NCBI RefSeq assembly: GCF_001368815.1
Contig: NZ_CTEI01000003.1
Coordinates: 1 to 64,000 of the forward strand
Direction of reading: 5' to 3'
DNA: 64,000 nucleotides
DNA from: Paraliobacillus sp. PM-2
GTDB lineage: Bacteria; Bacillota; Bacilli; Bacillales; Amphibacillaceae
Every line of letters begins with the position of its first letter. Positions within the stretch are counted from its first letter, which is position 1. The translations under genes and the position numbers were made by a program. Of this stretch, positions 25,745 through 34,828 are shown in pieces. Under the pieces are notes generated by a model. The model did no database searches, had not been told where the DNA came from, and was given only the letters and a program-made list of their open reading frames with translations.

Positions 25745-26293
25745 ATGTTAGCTGATAAATTAATTTGCGCGATCACATATGCAACAAAAAAACACGAAGG
25801 ACAAATAAGAAAAGTAGATGGTGTCCCATATATCGTACACCCTTATCGCGTAGCAATGCTTTTAAAAGAAGAGGGATATAATGATGACATTGTCATTGCA
25901 GGTTTGTTACACGATGTAGTAGAAGATACTGACGGCACAATTGGAGAAATCTCTAATTTATTTGGTAACCAAATTGCGAAACTTGTTTCCTTTGCTACTG
26001 AGCCCGATAGAAATAATACATGGGAAGAACGAAAAAAGCACACCATTCATCACCTGAAGGAGGCACCTTTAGAAGCAAGGCTAGTTGTATGTGCAGATAA
26101 AATTGACAATATCCGCTCTATCTTAGAAAATGAAAAGATATTTGGTAGTGAGATTTGGAAACACTTCAAAAGCAGTAAAGATTCTCAACGATGGTATTAT
26201 CAAGAGATTTACAAAAGTTTACATACAAATCTTCCTACTGTTTCTATTCCAGCATTATTTATTCAATTAGAACAACTAATTGAACAATTTTAG
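25745..26293 (+). CDS. HD domain phosphohydrolase, small alarmone hydrolase-like
   Basis: The 182-residue protein has the HD-type hydrolase motifs of the RelA/SpoT/MESH1 group: GQIRKVDGVPYIVHPYRVA (residues 20-38), GLLHDVVEDT (about 55-64, the HD and ED pairs) and CADKIDNIRSI (about 115-125). No synthetase or TGS domain is present. MESH1-like proteins hydrolyse (p)ppGpp; here the substrate is inferred. ATG at 25745 lies eight bases after GAGG. fabI follows 13 bases downstream with its own strong ribosome site, so the two are probably co-transcribed. Confidence 0.78.
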   Translation: MLADKLICAITYATKKHEGQIRKVDGVPYIVHPYRVAMLLKEEGYNDDIVIAGLLHDVVEDTDGTIGEISNLFGNQIAKLVSFATEPDRNNTWEERKKHTIHHLKEAPLEARLVVCADKIDNIRSILENEKIFGSEIWKHFKSSKDSQRWYYQEIYKSLHTNLPTVSIPALFIQLEQLIEQF

Positions 26294-26306
26294 TAAGGAG
26301 GATATG

Positions 26307-27086
26307 ATGAACGATTTAATACAATTAAAAGACAAATCTATTTTAATAATGGGAGTAGCAAACGAACGTAGCTTAGCTTGGGGTGTAGCAAAAGTGCTGC
26401 ACCAGGCTGGCGCCAAGCTTGCTTTTACCTATCGAAAGGAACGCTCTTACCAAAAGTTATCTAATCTTCTAGAACAAGAAGGGATAGAAGATGCACCAAT
26501 GGTTGCTTGTGATGTGAATGAAGATGAAAGCATCAAGCAGGCTTTTTCAACCATTCATCAAAAAATGGGGATGATTGATGGGATCGTTCATGCGATTGCA
26601 TTCGCTCATGGTGAAGATCTTCAAAATGATTTTATTGAAACGACACGAAGCGGCTATGCTTTTGCTCAAGATACAAGTGCTTACTCATTAATTGCCGTTG
26701 CTAGAGAAGCACGTCCTTATTTATCGTCCGGAGCATCGATTGTAACAATGAGTGCTCTTGGTGCAGAGCGAGTTCTTGACGGCTATAAAATAATGGGTGT
26801 GGCAAAGGCAGCCTTGGAATCAACTTGTAAGCATTTAGCACTTGATTTAGGACCGGATAGTATTCGTGTAAACGCAATCTCTGCTGGACCTATTCGAACA
26901 TTAGCCTCTCAAGGTGTACCAACCATTAAACAAATGCTTAAAGATACAAAAGAAAAAGCACCATTAAAACGAAATGTGACACAAGAGGAAGTAGGGAAAG
27001 CAACTTTAATGTTATTAAGTCCTCTTTCTAGCGGTATTACTGGAGAAACCTTACATGTAGATGGTGGTTACAACATCATGGGATAA
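26307..27086 (+). CDS. fabI: Enoyl-[acyl-carrier-protein] reductase (NADH) FabI
   Basis: The 259-residue short-chain dehydrogenase-type enzyme catalyses the last step of the fatty acid elongation cycle. It has IMGVANERSLAWGVA (NADH-binding loop, residues 14-28) and the catalytic Y160-x6-K167 in DGYKIMGVAKAALE, the FabI spacing. A second tyrosine is in QDTSAYSL. ATG at 26307 is five bases after AAGGAGG; the adjacent upstream ATG is closer than usual. It shares a likely transcript with the HD gene. Confidence 0.93.
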   Translation: MNDLIQLKDKSILIMGVANERSLAWGVAKVLHQAGAKLAFTYRKERSYQKLSNLLEQEGIEDAPMVACDVNEDESIKQAFSTIHQKMGMIDGIVHAIAFAHGEDLQNDFIETTRSGYAFAQDTSAYSLIAVAREARPYLSSGASIVTMSALGAERVLDGYKIMGVAKAALESTCKHLALDLGPDSIRVNAISAGPIRTLASQGVPTIKQMLKDTKEKAPLKRNVTQEEVGKATLMLLSPLSSGITGETLHVDGGYNIMG

Positions 27087-27184
27087 AAATAAAATATTTT
27101 ATGTTTAACGGGATATCTTATCGGGAATAAATAATTTATAGCCATAAGCAACCAATCTAATTAATGAAAGGATGTATACAACAT

Positions 27185-27337
27185 ATGGCACGCAAACAAC
27201 AATATCAACCAACAAAAAAATCAGGTGTTGAATTATCAGATGCACAAGAAGTAAATTACAACAGCGCATTTAAACAAGCTGATATTGCTGGTGGATTTCG
27301 TAAGGAAAAACTAAATCAAATTCGTCGTGAAGAATAG
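27185..27337 (+). CDS. Small hydrophilic protein, 50 residues, unknown
   Basis: The frame has a GAAAGGATG ribosome site about ten bases upstream and ends just before a strong terminator. It starts MARKQQYQPTKKSG and contains VELSDAQEVNYNSAFKQADI. It is hydrophilic, with no Cys or Trp. Codon use looks normal for the region. Composition and the SDAQEVNYN piece are loosely like small acid-soluble spore proteins, but it lacks a clear GPR cleavage motif and I do not assign it. Confidence 0.7.
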   Translation: MARKQQYQPTKKSGVELSDAQEVNYNSAFKQADIAGGFRKEKLNQIRREE

Positions 27338-27355
27338 TCATAGACGTTATGTTTT

Positions 27356-27390
27356 AAAGCTAGGTAGTCACCCCACTACCTAGCTTTTTT
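27356..27390 (+). terminator. Terminator after the 50-residue gene
   Basis: AAAGCTAGGTAG and CTACCTAGCTTT form a perfect 12-bp stem with an eight-base loop and a T-run. Confidence 0.93.
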
Positions 27391-27480
27391 ATGTTTTAGT
27401 TTATTTTTTCCTAAAAAAATGTGATTATTTGTAGCTACTTTTCGTCTTTATTATTAAGAACAATAAAACAGGAGGAAACC

Positions 27481-28173
27481 ATGATACAAATCAAAGATTT
27501 ATCGCATCATTTTGAGTTAGGAAAAAAAGGATCTAAAACGAGCATCCCGGTGCTTCATAATATTTCACTTACTATTGATAAAAAAGAGATTGTTGCTATT
27601 GTTGGAAAAAGCGGATCAGGTAAGTCTACATTACTAAACTTGATTGGCGGGTTTATGCGTCCTAGTAAAGGTGACATTTGGATTGATGAAACAAACGTGA
27701 CAAAATTGAATGAAGCAGGATTCGCTGATTTTCGCCTTAATCATATCGGGTTTATTTTTCAAAACTTTCAACTTATCCCTAGCATGACTGCTTATCAAAA
27801 CGTTGAACTTCCATTGATTTTAAAAGGTATTGACGAACGAAAACGAACGGAAATTACTAAAAAAACGCTGAAGAGAGTTGGATTACTAGATTATCACGAA
27901 CATTATCCAAGTGAATTATCCGGAGGACAGCAGCAACGAGTTAGTATTGCTAGAGCTTTAGTATTAAATCCACCAATTATCTTGGCAGATGAGCCTACGG
28001 GAAGTTTAGACAGTGAAACAGAAGCTGATCTTTTAGGATTTATTCAACAATTAAATCAAGAATTAGGGATAACCTTTTTAATTATTACACATGATGATGA
28101 AGTTGCAAGCATCGGGAATCGAGTGATTGAAATTCGAGACGGTTGGCTAATGGAAGGAAGTGTGTCCTTATGA
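27481..28173 (+). CDS. ABC transporter ATP-binding protein, MacB/LolD type
   Basis: The 230-residue ATPase has Walker [10 protein letters not shown] (about residues 43-51), signature [15 protein letters not shown], Walker [15 protein letters not shown] and the H-loop ITHDDEVA. This subfamily powers mechanotransmission or export of lipoproteins, peptides and drugs rather than import. ATG at 27481 follows AGGAGG by six bases. It overlaps the permease by four bases (ATGA). No binding protein or regulator lies beside it. Confidence 0.93.
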   Translation: MIQIKDLSHHFELGKKGSKTSIPVLHNISLTIDKKEIVAIVGKSGSGKSTLLNLIGGFMRPSKGDIWIDETNVTKLNEAGFADFRLNHIGFIFQNFQLIPSMTAYQNVELPLILKGIDERKRTEITKKTLKRVGLLDYHEHYPSELSGGQQQRVSIARALVLNPPIILADEPTGSLDSETEADLLGFIQQLNQELGITFLIITHDDEVASIGNRVIEIRDGWLMEGSVSL

Positions 28174-29507
28174 GAATCAGAGACCAGTTCCGCTTTGTCA
28201 AACAAAATATGAAGAAAAATAAAATGCGTGTTTTTATGACGGTCTTAGCAACTGCAATGGGTTGTGCTTTTCTTATCGTTATTGCTTCTGTTCCATTTGG
28301 ACTTCATCAAACATTTGTAAAAGACTTATTACAGCAAGATACGATTAATGAAATAAATGTCCAAGGTATCGAAACGGATGAAGGATACCAACCTATCACC
28401 GAAAAAGACATAAAGAATCTTAGACAATTCAAAAACGTCAAAGCGGTTACGTTTAAGTCCTACATTGAGCAGCCAACTACTTTTTCTATTGATAATTATA
28501 AATTAGAAACTGGTGCTATGGCGGTTGACTTTAATGCAGAGCGAAATGCAGGAATATCCTTAGAAGACGGAACTTTTCCCTCTAAAGAAAACGAGGTACT
28601 TGTTGGTTATCACTTTGCCACTCAATTATTTCCTACTGATACCGACAAGGAAGAAGAATTATACAATGAAAAAGGAAAATTGAAAGAAGCTTACCAATAT
28701 CAAAAAGAAATTATTGGTCAAACATTCCAAATGACAGTCACGCGAATGAATAAAGACGGAGAAGAAGAAACAAAAGAAATACCGATAACCATTGCAGGCA
28801 TTATGGAGGAACCAGCACGCGATTGGATGATGGATACAGAAGTACGAATATCTGAATCATTATTACATGATATAGAACAATACACAGGGACTCCTAATGG
28901 ACAAATAACTATTCCAAATGAAAATATAGAAAATGAAAAACATTACGCTAACATAACAGTCTATTCTTACTCACTTGAACAAGTACAAACACTAACTGAG
29001 AAATTAGAAGATAACAATTATCTTGTTTACTCAGTAGCTAGTTCTCTAAATCAATTAAATATGATCTTTACTATTGCAAAGGCTGGATTAATCTTTATTG
29101 GTACCATTGCAATTTTAATTGCTTCCATTGGTATATACAACACCATGACGATGGCTGTTACAGAGCGTGCGCCTGATATTGGTATTATGAAAGCAATTGG
29201 TGCAAATCCTAAAGTAATTAAGCGTATATTCTTATTAGAGAGTAGTTATATTGGTCTTCTTGGAGCTGTAATAGGAACTATTATTGCTTATATGATTAGT
29301 TTATTCGTTAATTTTGTTATACCAATAATAATACAATCAGCTTTTCAAGAAGAATTACCTGAAGGATTTAAATTCTCAGCGATACCAGCGACATTAGTAA
29401 TCATTGCTATTGCTATTTGTTTGATAGTTACCATTATTTCTGGATCAAGACCAGCAAAAAAAGCAACACGAATTGATATACTAAAAGCGATGCGTAGAGA
29501 AATATAA
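28170..29507 (+). CDS. ABC transporter permease, FtsX/MacB type
   Basis: The 445-residue protein has one N-terminal membrane helix (about residues 20-45), a large extracytoplasmic domain (about 46-290) and three C-terminal helices in an FtsX domain with IGIYNTMTMAVTERAPDIGIM. The ATG overlaps the ATPase stop codon, so the two are translationally coupled. Substrates are unknown; in Firmicutes such pairs often give resistance to cell-envelope-active peptides. Confidence 0.9.
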   Translation: MRIRDQFRFVKQNMKKNKMRVFMTVLATAMGCAFLIVIASVPFGLHQTFVKDLLQQDTINEINVQGIETDEGYQPITEKDIKNLRQFKNVKAVTFKSYIEQPTTFSIDNYKLETGAMAVDFNAERNAGISLEDGTFPSKENEVLVGYHFATQLFPTDTDKEEELYNEKGKLKEAYQYQKEIIGQTFQMTVTRMNKDGEEETKEIPITIAGIMEEPARDWMMDTEVRISESLLHDIEQYTGTPNGQITIPNENIENEKHYANITVYSYSLEQVQTLTEKLEDNNYLVYSVASSLNQLNMIFTIAKAGLIFIGTIAILIASIGIYNTMTMAVTERAPDIGIMKAIGANPKVIKRIFLLESSYIGLLGAVIGTIIAYMISLFVNFVIPIIIQSAFQEELPEGFKFSAIPATLVIIAIAICLIVTIISGSRPAKKATRIDILKAMRREI

Positions 29508-29510
29508 TAC

Positions 29511-29550
29511 AAAGTCCCATTTAAGTTGTATTTCAACTAAATGGGACTTT
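29511..29550. terminator. Bidirectional terminator
   Basis: AAAGTCCCATTTAAGTTG and CAACTAAATGGGACTTT form a long stem with one bulge, between the ABC permease and the convergent ZIP transporter. Confidence 0.92.
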
Positions 29551-29560
29551 GTATCGCTCT

Positions 29561-30370
29561 TTATCCAAGCGCAACATCTAGGATCATCATAACGACGAAA
29601 CCAACCATTAAACTCATCGTTGTTATTTGAATATGACCTCTTTCTTGTGATCCCGGTATTACCTCTTTTGCAACCACAAAAATCATTGCACCAGCCGCAA
29701 AACTTAATGCATAAGGTAATAAAGGTTCAATAAATATGACCGCTACTGCCCCTATTACGGCTGAAATCGGCTCTACCATTCCCGAAAATTGACCATAGAA
29801 AAAACTTTTTTTCGGACTCATTCCCTCTCTACGCAAAGGAATAGATACAGCTGTCCCTTCTGGTATATTTTGTATGCCAATTCCTAGTGCTAGAGCGATA
29901 GCCCCTGTTAAGGAGCTAGTTGTAAAGTCTGAAGCCAACGCACCAAATGCGACACCTACTGCTAATCCTTCTGGAATGTTATGCATGGTAATTGAAAAAA
30001 TCAGCATAGCTGTTCGATGCTTCGCTTTTCGATCAATAATTTCTTTAAAATATAATTCGTCATTAATCATAGGTAAGATTCGATCTACCAATAATAAAAA
30101 TACGCCACCTAACAAGAAACCTACTGCTGCTGGAATATAAGCTGGTACTCCTTGTGATTCAGCCATTTCAATTCCAGGTGCCAATAGTGACCAAAAACTG
30201 GCCGCGATCATTACCCCACCAGCAAATGCTAGCATACTATCAAAAACTAAAGGATTTGCCTTCTTTGTTGAAAAAACAAACGACGCTCCAAATGCAGTAC
30301 ATCCCCATGTGAACAAAGTTGCCAATAGGGCTAAAAGCACTGGATTTAAATCTGCAAGCGATTGAATCAT
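29561..30370 (-). CDS. ZIP family divalent metal transporter
   Basis: The 269-residue membrane protein has about eight segments. The metal-binding helices carry HNIPEGLAVGVAFG (about residues 134-147) and NIPEGTAVSIPLRREG (about 172-187), the duplicated ZIP signature, as in ZupT/GufA proteins that take up zinc and other divalent ions. No Zur-type operator was recognised upstream. AGGAG lies ten bases before the ATG. Confidence 0.92.
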   Translation of the reverse strand: MIQSLADLNPVLLALLATLFTWGCTAFGASFVFSTKKANPLVFDSMLAFAGGVMIAASFWSLLAPGIEMAESQGVPAYIPAAVGFLLGGVFLLLVDRILPMINDELYFKEIIDRKAKHRTAMLIFSITMHNIPEGLAVGVAFGALASDFTTSSLTGAIALALGIGIQNIPEGTAVSIPLRREGMSPKKSFFYGQFSGMVEPISAVIGAVAVIFIEPLLPYALSFAAGAMIFVVAKEVIPGSQERGHIQITTMSLMVGFVVMMILDVALG

Positions 30371-30661
30371 TGCTTTCTAACTCCTTTTTTATGAAATCAT
30401 ATTATTATTTAAATCTTTATTTTTTGCCTTAGGGAAAAAAACTAACCTTACTCCAATATTCTATGTGCAACGAGGATCATTTGTCAATAATTTCAGTTAC
30501 TTTCTCATCTTTCACAACATCTTCTGCTTTAATTGTCTAGTTAAAGCCATAGTGGTTGAGGAATAAAAAATTCGCCCCTGTAAAAAAATTTTCTTCTTAC
30601 CAGATTTCTACTTATAAAAAAAACCAGTGAATTAATTCACTGGTTTCTTCTTAAATTCTAT
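30371..30661. other. Gap between ZIP gene and typA
   Basis: The gap contains the typA terminator (30621-30646). On the minus strand, 30487-30531 reads TIKAEDVVKDEKVTE in one frame and stops shortly after. It could be the tail of a lost gene but is too short to claim. Confidence 0.3.
30621..30646 (-). terminator. Terminator of typA
   Basis: AAACCAGTGAATT and AATTCACTGGTTT form a perfect palindrome, followed on the minus strand by a run of T. Confidence 0.88.
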
Positions 30662-32485
30662 TTATTTTTTCTTCTTTGAAGCTTTTTCACGTTCATTTTT
30701 GTTTAATATTTTTTTACGTAAACGAATCGCTTCTGGAGTTACTTCACAATATTCATCATCATCCAAGTATTCAATCGCTTCTTCTAATGTTAAGGTTCGT
30801 GTCTTGCGTATCGTTGCCGTTTGATCTTTGTTTGCTGAACGAACATTCGTTAAATGTTTTTCTTTTGTAATATTAACAGTTAAATCATTCTCTCTGTTAT
30901 GCTCTCCAACAATCATTCCAGCGTATACTTCTGTACCAGGTTCAACAAAAATCGTACCACGATCTTCTAATCCCATAATACCGTAAGTAGATGCTTTACC
31001 ATTTTCTAAAGCAACTAGTACGCCTTGTCGTCTACCTCCTACAGAACCCTTTACAACTGGTTTATAAGAATCAAATGTATGATTAATAATTCCATAACCA
31101 CGTGTTTGTGTCATAAATTCTGTAGAGTAACCGATCAATCCCCGAGAAGGAATATGGAATTCCATTCGTACTTGTCCATTACCTTGGTTTACCATATCAA
31201 TCATTTCACCTTTTCGTGAACCTAATGATTCCATTACTGCTCCTGTATGTTCTTCAGGAACATCTACTTGCACATGCTCAACTGGTTCACAAGGTACACC
31301 ATCAACCTCTTTAATGATAACTTGCGGCTTGGAAAGTTGTAATTCATACCCTTCACGACGCATATTTTCCACAAGAATGGATAAATGTAACTCTCCACGT
31401 CCAGACACAATCCAAGCATCTGGTGACTCTGTTGGATCGACACGCAAACTAACGTCTGTTTCAAGTTGTGTTAATAAACGTTCTTCAATTTTTCTAGATG
31501 TGATATACTTTCCTTCTTTACCTGCAAACGGACTATTATTTACGACAAAAGTCATTTGAAGTGTTGGCTCATCAATACGTAAAATAGGTAATGCTTCCTG
31601 TTTATCAACTGGACATACTGTTTCACCTACATTAATATCTTCCATCCCAGATAATGCAATGATGTCTCCAGCTTTCGCCTCTTCAATTTCAATTCGCTTT
31701 AATCCGATAAAACCAAATAATTTTGTCACACGGAAGTTTTTAACAGATCCGTCTTTTTTCATTAAAGCTACTTGTTGACCAACTTTAATCGTTCCTCGGA
31801 AAATACGTCCAATACCGACACGTCCAAGATAATCATTGTAATCAAGCAAGGTTACTTGAAACTGCAGTGGATCTTGTGAATTGTCAACTGGAGCAGGAAT
31901 ATGTTCTAAAATAGTTTTAAATACTGCTTCCATTGACTCTTCTTGTTCTTCAGGCTCTTCACCAGATGTACCATTTAATGCTGATGCATAAACCACTGGG
32001 AATTCTAATTGTGCATCATCTGCACCTAATTCAATAAATAAATCAAGCACTTCATCTATCACTTCATTTGGACGAGCATTTGGACGATCAATTTTATTTA
32101 ACACAACAACGGGCGTTAGTTTTTGTTCTAAAGCTTTTTTTAATACAAACCGTGTTTGCGGCATACACCCTTCATAGGCATCAACCACTAACAATACTCC
32201 ATCTACCATACGCATAATCCGCTCTACTTCTCCACCAAAGTCTGCGTGTCCAGGTGTGTCTAGAATATTGATGTGTGTATCTTTATAATTGATGGCTGTG
32301 TTTTTCGCTAAAATTGTAATACCGCGTTCTTTTTCTATGTCATTTGAGTCCATTGCTCGCTCATCTACTTGTTCATGTTCATGAAATGTACCAGAATAAC
32401 GTAACAATTGGTCAACTAGTGTTGTTTTGCCGTGATCAACGTGTGCAATAATCGCAATGTTACGAATATCTTCTCTTAATTGCAT
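30662..32485 (-). CDS. typA: Ribosome-associated GTPase TypA/BipA
   Basis: The 607-residue translational GTPase has G1 [10 protein letters not shown] (residues 15-24), switch regions with ERGITI and [14 protein letters not shown], and NKIDRP. Two beta-barrel and alpha-beta domains and a C-terminal BipA-specific domain follow. BipA helps ribosome assembly and stress adaptation, notably at low temperature. The basic tail ends [12 protein letters not shown]. The length is normal and the gene is monocistronic. Confidence 0.96.
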   Translation of the reverse strand: MQLREDIRNIAIIAHVDHGKTTLVDQLLRYSGTFHEHEQVDERAMDSNDIEKERGITILAKNTAINYKDTHINILDTPGHADFGGEVERIMRMVDGVLLVVDAYEGCMPQTRFVLKKALEQKLTPVVVLNKIDRPNARPNEVIDEVLDLFIELGADDAQLEFPVVYASALNGTSGEEPEEQEESMEAVFKTILEHIPAPVDNSQDPLQFQVTLLDYNDYLGRVGIGRIFRGTIKVGQQVALMKKDGSVKNFRVTKLFGFIGLKRIEIEEAKAGDIIALSGMEDINVGETVCPVDKQEALPILRIDEPTLQMTFVVNNSPFAGKEGKYITSRKIEERLLTQLETDVSLRVDPTESPDAWIVSGRGELHLSILVENMRREGYELQLSKPQVIIKEVDGVPCEPVEHVQVDVPEEHTGAVMESLGSRKGEMIDMVNQGNGQVRMEFHIPSRGLIGYSTEFMTQTRGYGIINHTFDSYKPVVKGSVGGRRQGVLVALENGKASTYGIMGLEDRGTIFVEPGTEVYAGMIVGEHNRENDLTVNITKEKHLTNVRSANKDQTATIRKTRTLTLEEAIEYLDDDEYCEVTPEAIRLRKKILNKNEREKASKKKK

Positions 32486-32641
32486 CCCTCTTTCAGCTCC
32501 TCTTTCTAAAACGTTCGATTTTCTCGATAACCAAACAATTATATCACAATTGTCGAATGATAGCTATTTTTATATTATTTTTTCTTCATACTTTTATAGT
32601 ACGCCATTTTATTTCTACTATCAAAAAGAAATGATTTTCAT

Positions 32642-33961
32642 TTATAATTGAAAAGTAATGGTAAATTGGGCACCACCTAATGTGGATCGATTTACAGAGA
32701 TCGAACCGTTTGATCTTTCAATAATAGCGCGTGAAATGGCTAATCCTAAGCCGGTTTCTCCATTTTTCCCTTTAATAAACCGTTGGAAAAGTTGTGGCAT
32801 CATTTCTTTGTCAATGCCTTCCCCATCATCTTCCACTGTTATTTTAACTTGTTGATTTTCTTTATATAAACGAATAACTACTTTTGATGTTGCATGTCTA
32901 ATACCATTCGAAACAATATTCATCATTGCCCGCAACAATTTTTCTGTATCAACATTTAGCATTACATCTGTTTCCACATAGTGATCAATTTTTACTTGTT
33001 TTTCACTAGCCAATGGCAATGCACGATCAACTGTAGATATTATTACATCTGCCATCTTCACTTTTTCTTCTTTATATATATTTTCCTCACTATCTAATTT
33101 AGCTAACAGGATCATTTCATTAATGATTTTTTTCAGACGATTAATCTCTGCAACCATTACTTCTAGGCCTCGATCAGATGCTTCTTTTTCAAAAATACCA
33201 TCACGTATTCCTTCCGCATAGCCTTGAATTGTCATCAATGGCGTTTTTAATTCATGACTTGCATTTTGAAAAAAATGATGTTGTGATTGAATATAACGAT
33301 TGAGTTCGTTGGCCATATCATACACACTTTGCTCTACTTCTTTAATTTCCCCAGTTGCTTTCACGCGTTTCACTTCATCAAATTTACGTTTTTCAATTTT
33401 CTTTAATTGATATTTTAATTTAGTTAGCGGTGTAACTAATCTTCTTGTTAGATAGTGACTTAAAATACTAATAATCCCTATTCCAATAAGGAAAATAAAA
33501 ATTAACCGACTAAATAAATCCCTTTGGACTTCCTGTAAATCATCTAATGGCGTAACTAATACAAGTTCCTGGTCTAATAAATCAGGATAGATAGGTAGAA
33601 TAGAAACAACATAACGTTCATCACCAGCTTTCCATAAAGGCTGATCATATTTATTAATATCGTAATTTTCCATCCAATATTGGATTAAATTTTCCGGAAG
33701 TGTACTTAATACAACTTGTTCCGTGTTACCATCATAAATGAATAACTGCAGTGACTCATCACCAAATAACTGACCAAAGTTATTGATATTTACTTCACTC
33801 ATTAAAAATTGAATAAGGATATCGCCTTTTTCCTGTAATTGTTCTCGCTCATTTTGAATGAGCACATCTAATATAAGCGAATAGATCATAATCGAAACAA
33901 TAGACATAATAATGATAAGTAAAGTGGTAAAGGCAATCGTTAACTGTGTTTGTAATTTCAT
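32642..33961 (-). CDS. cssS: Sensor histidine kinase CssS-like
   Basis: The 439-residue membrane kinase has two transmembrane helices (about 8-30 and 155-175) bracketing an extracytoplasmic sensor of about 125 residues. A HAMP linker, H-box ASHELKTPLMTIQGYAEG, an N-box with MMNIVSNGIRHA and G-boxes VEDDGEGID and ETGLGLAIS follow. It overlaps the regulator by four bases. The neighbouring divergent HtrA protease points to CssS, the sensor of misfolded secreted proteins in B. subtilis. Confidence 0.85.
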   Translation of the reverse strand: MKLQTQLTIAFTTLLIIIMSIVSIMIYSLILDVLIQNEREQLQEKGDILIQFLMSEVNINNFGQLFGDESLQLFIYDGNTEQVVLSTLPENLIQYWMENYDINKYDQPLWKAGDERYVVSILPIYPDLLDQELVLVTPLDDLQEVQRDLFSRLIFIFLIGIGIISILSHYLTRRLVTPLTKLKYQLKKIEKRKFDEVKRVKATGEIKEVEQSVYDMANELNRYIQSQHHFFQNASHELKTPLMTIQGYAEGIRDGIFEKEASDRGLEVMVAEINRLKKIINEMILLAKLDSEENIYKEEKVKMADVIISTVDRALPLASEKQVKIDHYVETDVMLNVDTEKLLRAMMNIVSNGIRHATSKVVIRLYKENQQVKITVEDDGEGIDKEMMPQLFQRFIKGKNGETGLGLAISRAIIERSNGSISVNRSTLGGAQFTITFQL

Positions 33962-34659
33962 TCGGCTTCCTCATTTACATTACTTAAGCGATAGCCATAG
34001 CCCCAAACCGTTTCTATCGGTAACCCATCTAATTTTTTTCGCAAGCGTTTAACTAAATCATCAACCGCTCGATCACTACCAAAATAATCTTCTCCCCAAA
34101 TAAGGGAAAGGAGTTCATCACGTGCAAACGCTCGATTTTGATTTCGAATTAAGATATGTAGCATATCAAATTCTTTCGCCGTCACTTCTACTTCTTGCCC
34201 TTTCCAGAATACCCTTCTGCCCTCAACGTGAAGCTCTAGATCTCCCAATTCAAATATATCATGATTTAATTGCTGCTCACTCAAATGGAGTGATGTATCT
34301 ACCCGCTTAAATAAACGTTTGACACGTGCAACAAGCTCTCTAGGACTGAATGGCTTTGTTAAATAATCGTCACTACCTAATTCAAGCCCCAGTATCTTAT
34401 CTACTTCTTCATCTTTTGCTGAAATAATAATAATAGGCACTTCACTTTTCTGTCTTATTTTTTTACATAATTCATAGCCATCCATTCCTGGTAGCATAAT
34501 ATCTAAAATCCACATATCTGGTGCGTGTTCACTCGTTAACTCCCAAGCATCTTCTGCATTATCAGCCATAGAAACCTGATAACCTTCTTTGTTTAAATAG
34601 GCAGAAACAATATCACGTATATTTGGATCATCTTCTACAATAAAAATGCTATGATTCAT
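33958..34659 (-). CDS. cssR: Response regulator CssR-like (OmpR family)
   Basis: The 233-residue regulator has a receiver domain with the phosphoacceptor aspartate in WILDIMLPGMDGYELC (about Asp54) and the conserved lysine in YLTKPFSPRELV. A winged-helix output domain follows (FDMLHILIRNQNRAFARDEL, WGYGYRLS). The gene pair is divergent from htrA, as cssRS and htrB are in B. subtilis, where CssR activates htrA and htrB under secretion stress. The symbol rests largely on this context. Confidence 0.85.
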   Translation of the reverse strand: MNHSIFIVEDDPNIRDIVSAYLNKEGYQVSMADNAEDAWELTSEHAPDMWILDIMLPGMDGYELCKKIRQKSEVPIIIISAKDEEVDKILGLELGSDDYLTKPFSPRELVARVKRLFKRVDTSLHLSEQQLNHDIFELGDLELHVEGRRVFWKGQEVEVTAKEFDMLHILIRNQNRAFARDELLSLIWGEDYFGSDRAVDDLVKRLRKKLDGLPIETVWGYGYRLSNVNEEAE

Positions 34660-34828
34660 TGTTTACCCTCCTTATTAGACTTATTCTCGCATATTATTAA
34701 TGAAAAGCCTAATTGATACTTTTACATACTTTTTCCACAATTGTACCGAAAACCTGCCAAACCTACTGTCTATAATAAAAGATACAAGAAGGAGATACAA
34801 CATAGTAAAAGAAAGGTGGTATTAGTAG
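34660..34828. promoter_or_regulatory. Divergent cssR-htrA promoter region
   Basis: It contains a plus-strand TATAAT at 34771-34776 without a good -35, as expected for an activator-dependent promoter. About 30 bases upstream are two similar T-rich units, TTTTACATA and TTTTTCCACA (34719-34739), which could be CssR half-sites. The htrA ribosome site AAAGGTGG lies near 34812. Confidence 0.45.

Noticed and set aside
30480-30545. Possible C-terminal remnant of a lost gene upstream of the ZIP gene
   Set aside because: Only about 19 codons (TIKAEDVVKDEKVTEIID) bounded by stops; too short to identify, so not claimed as a pseudogene.
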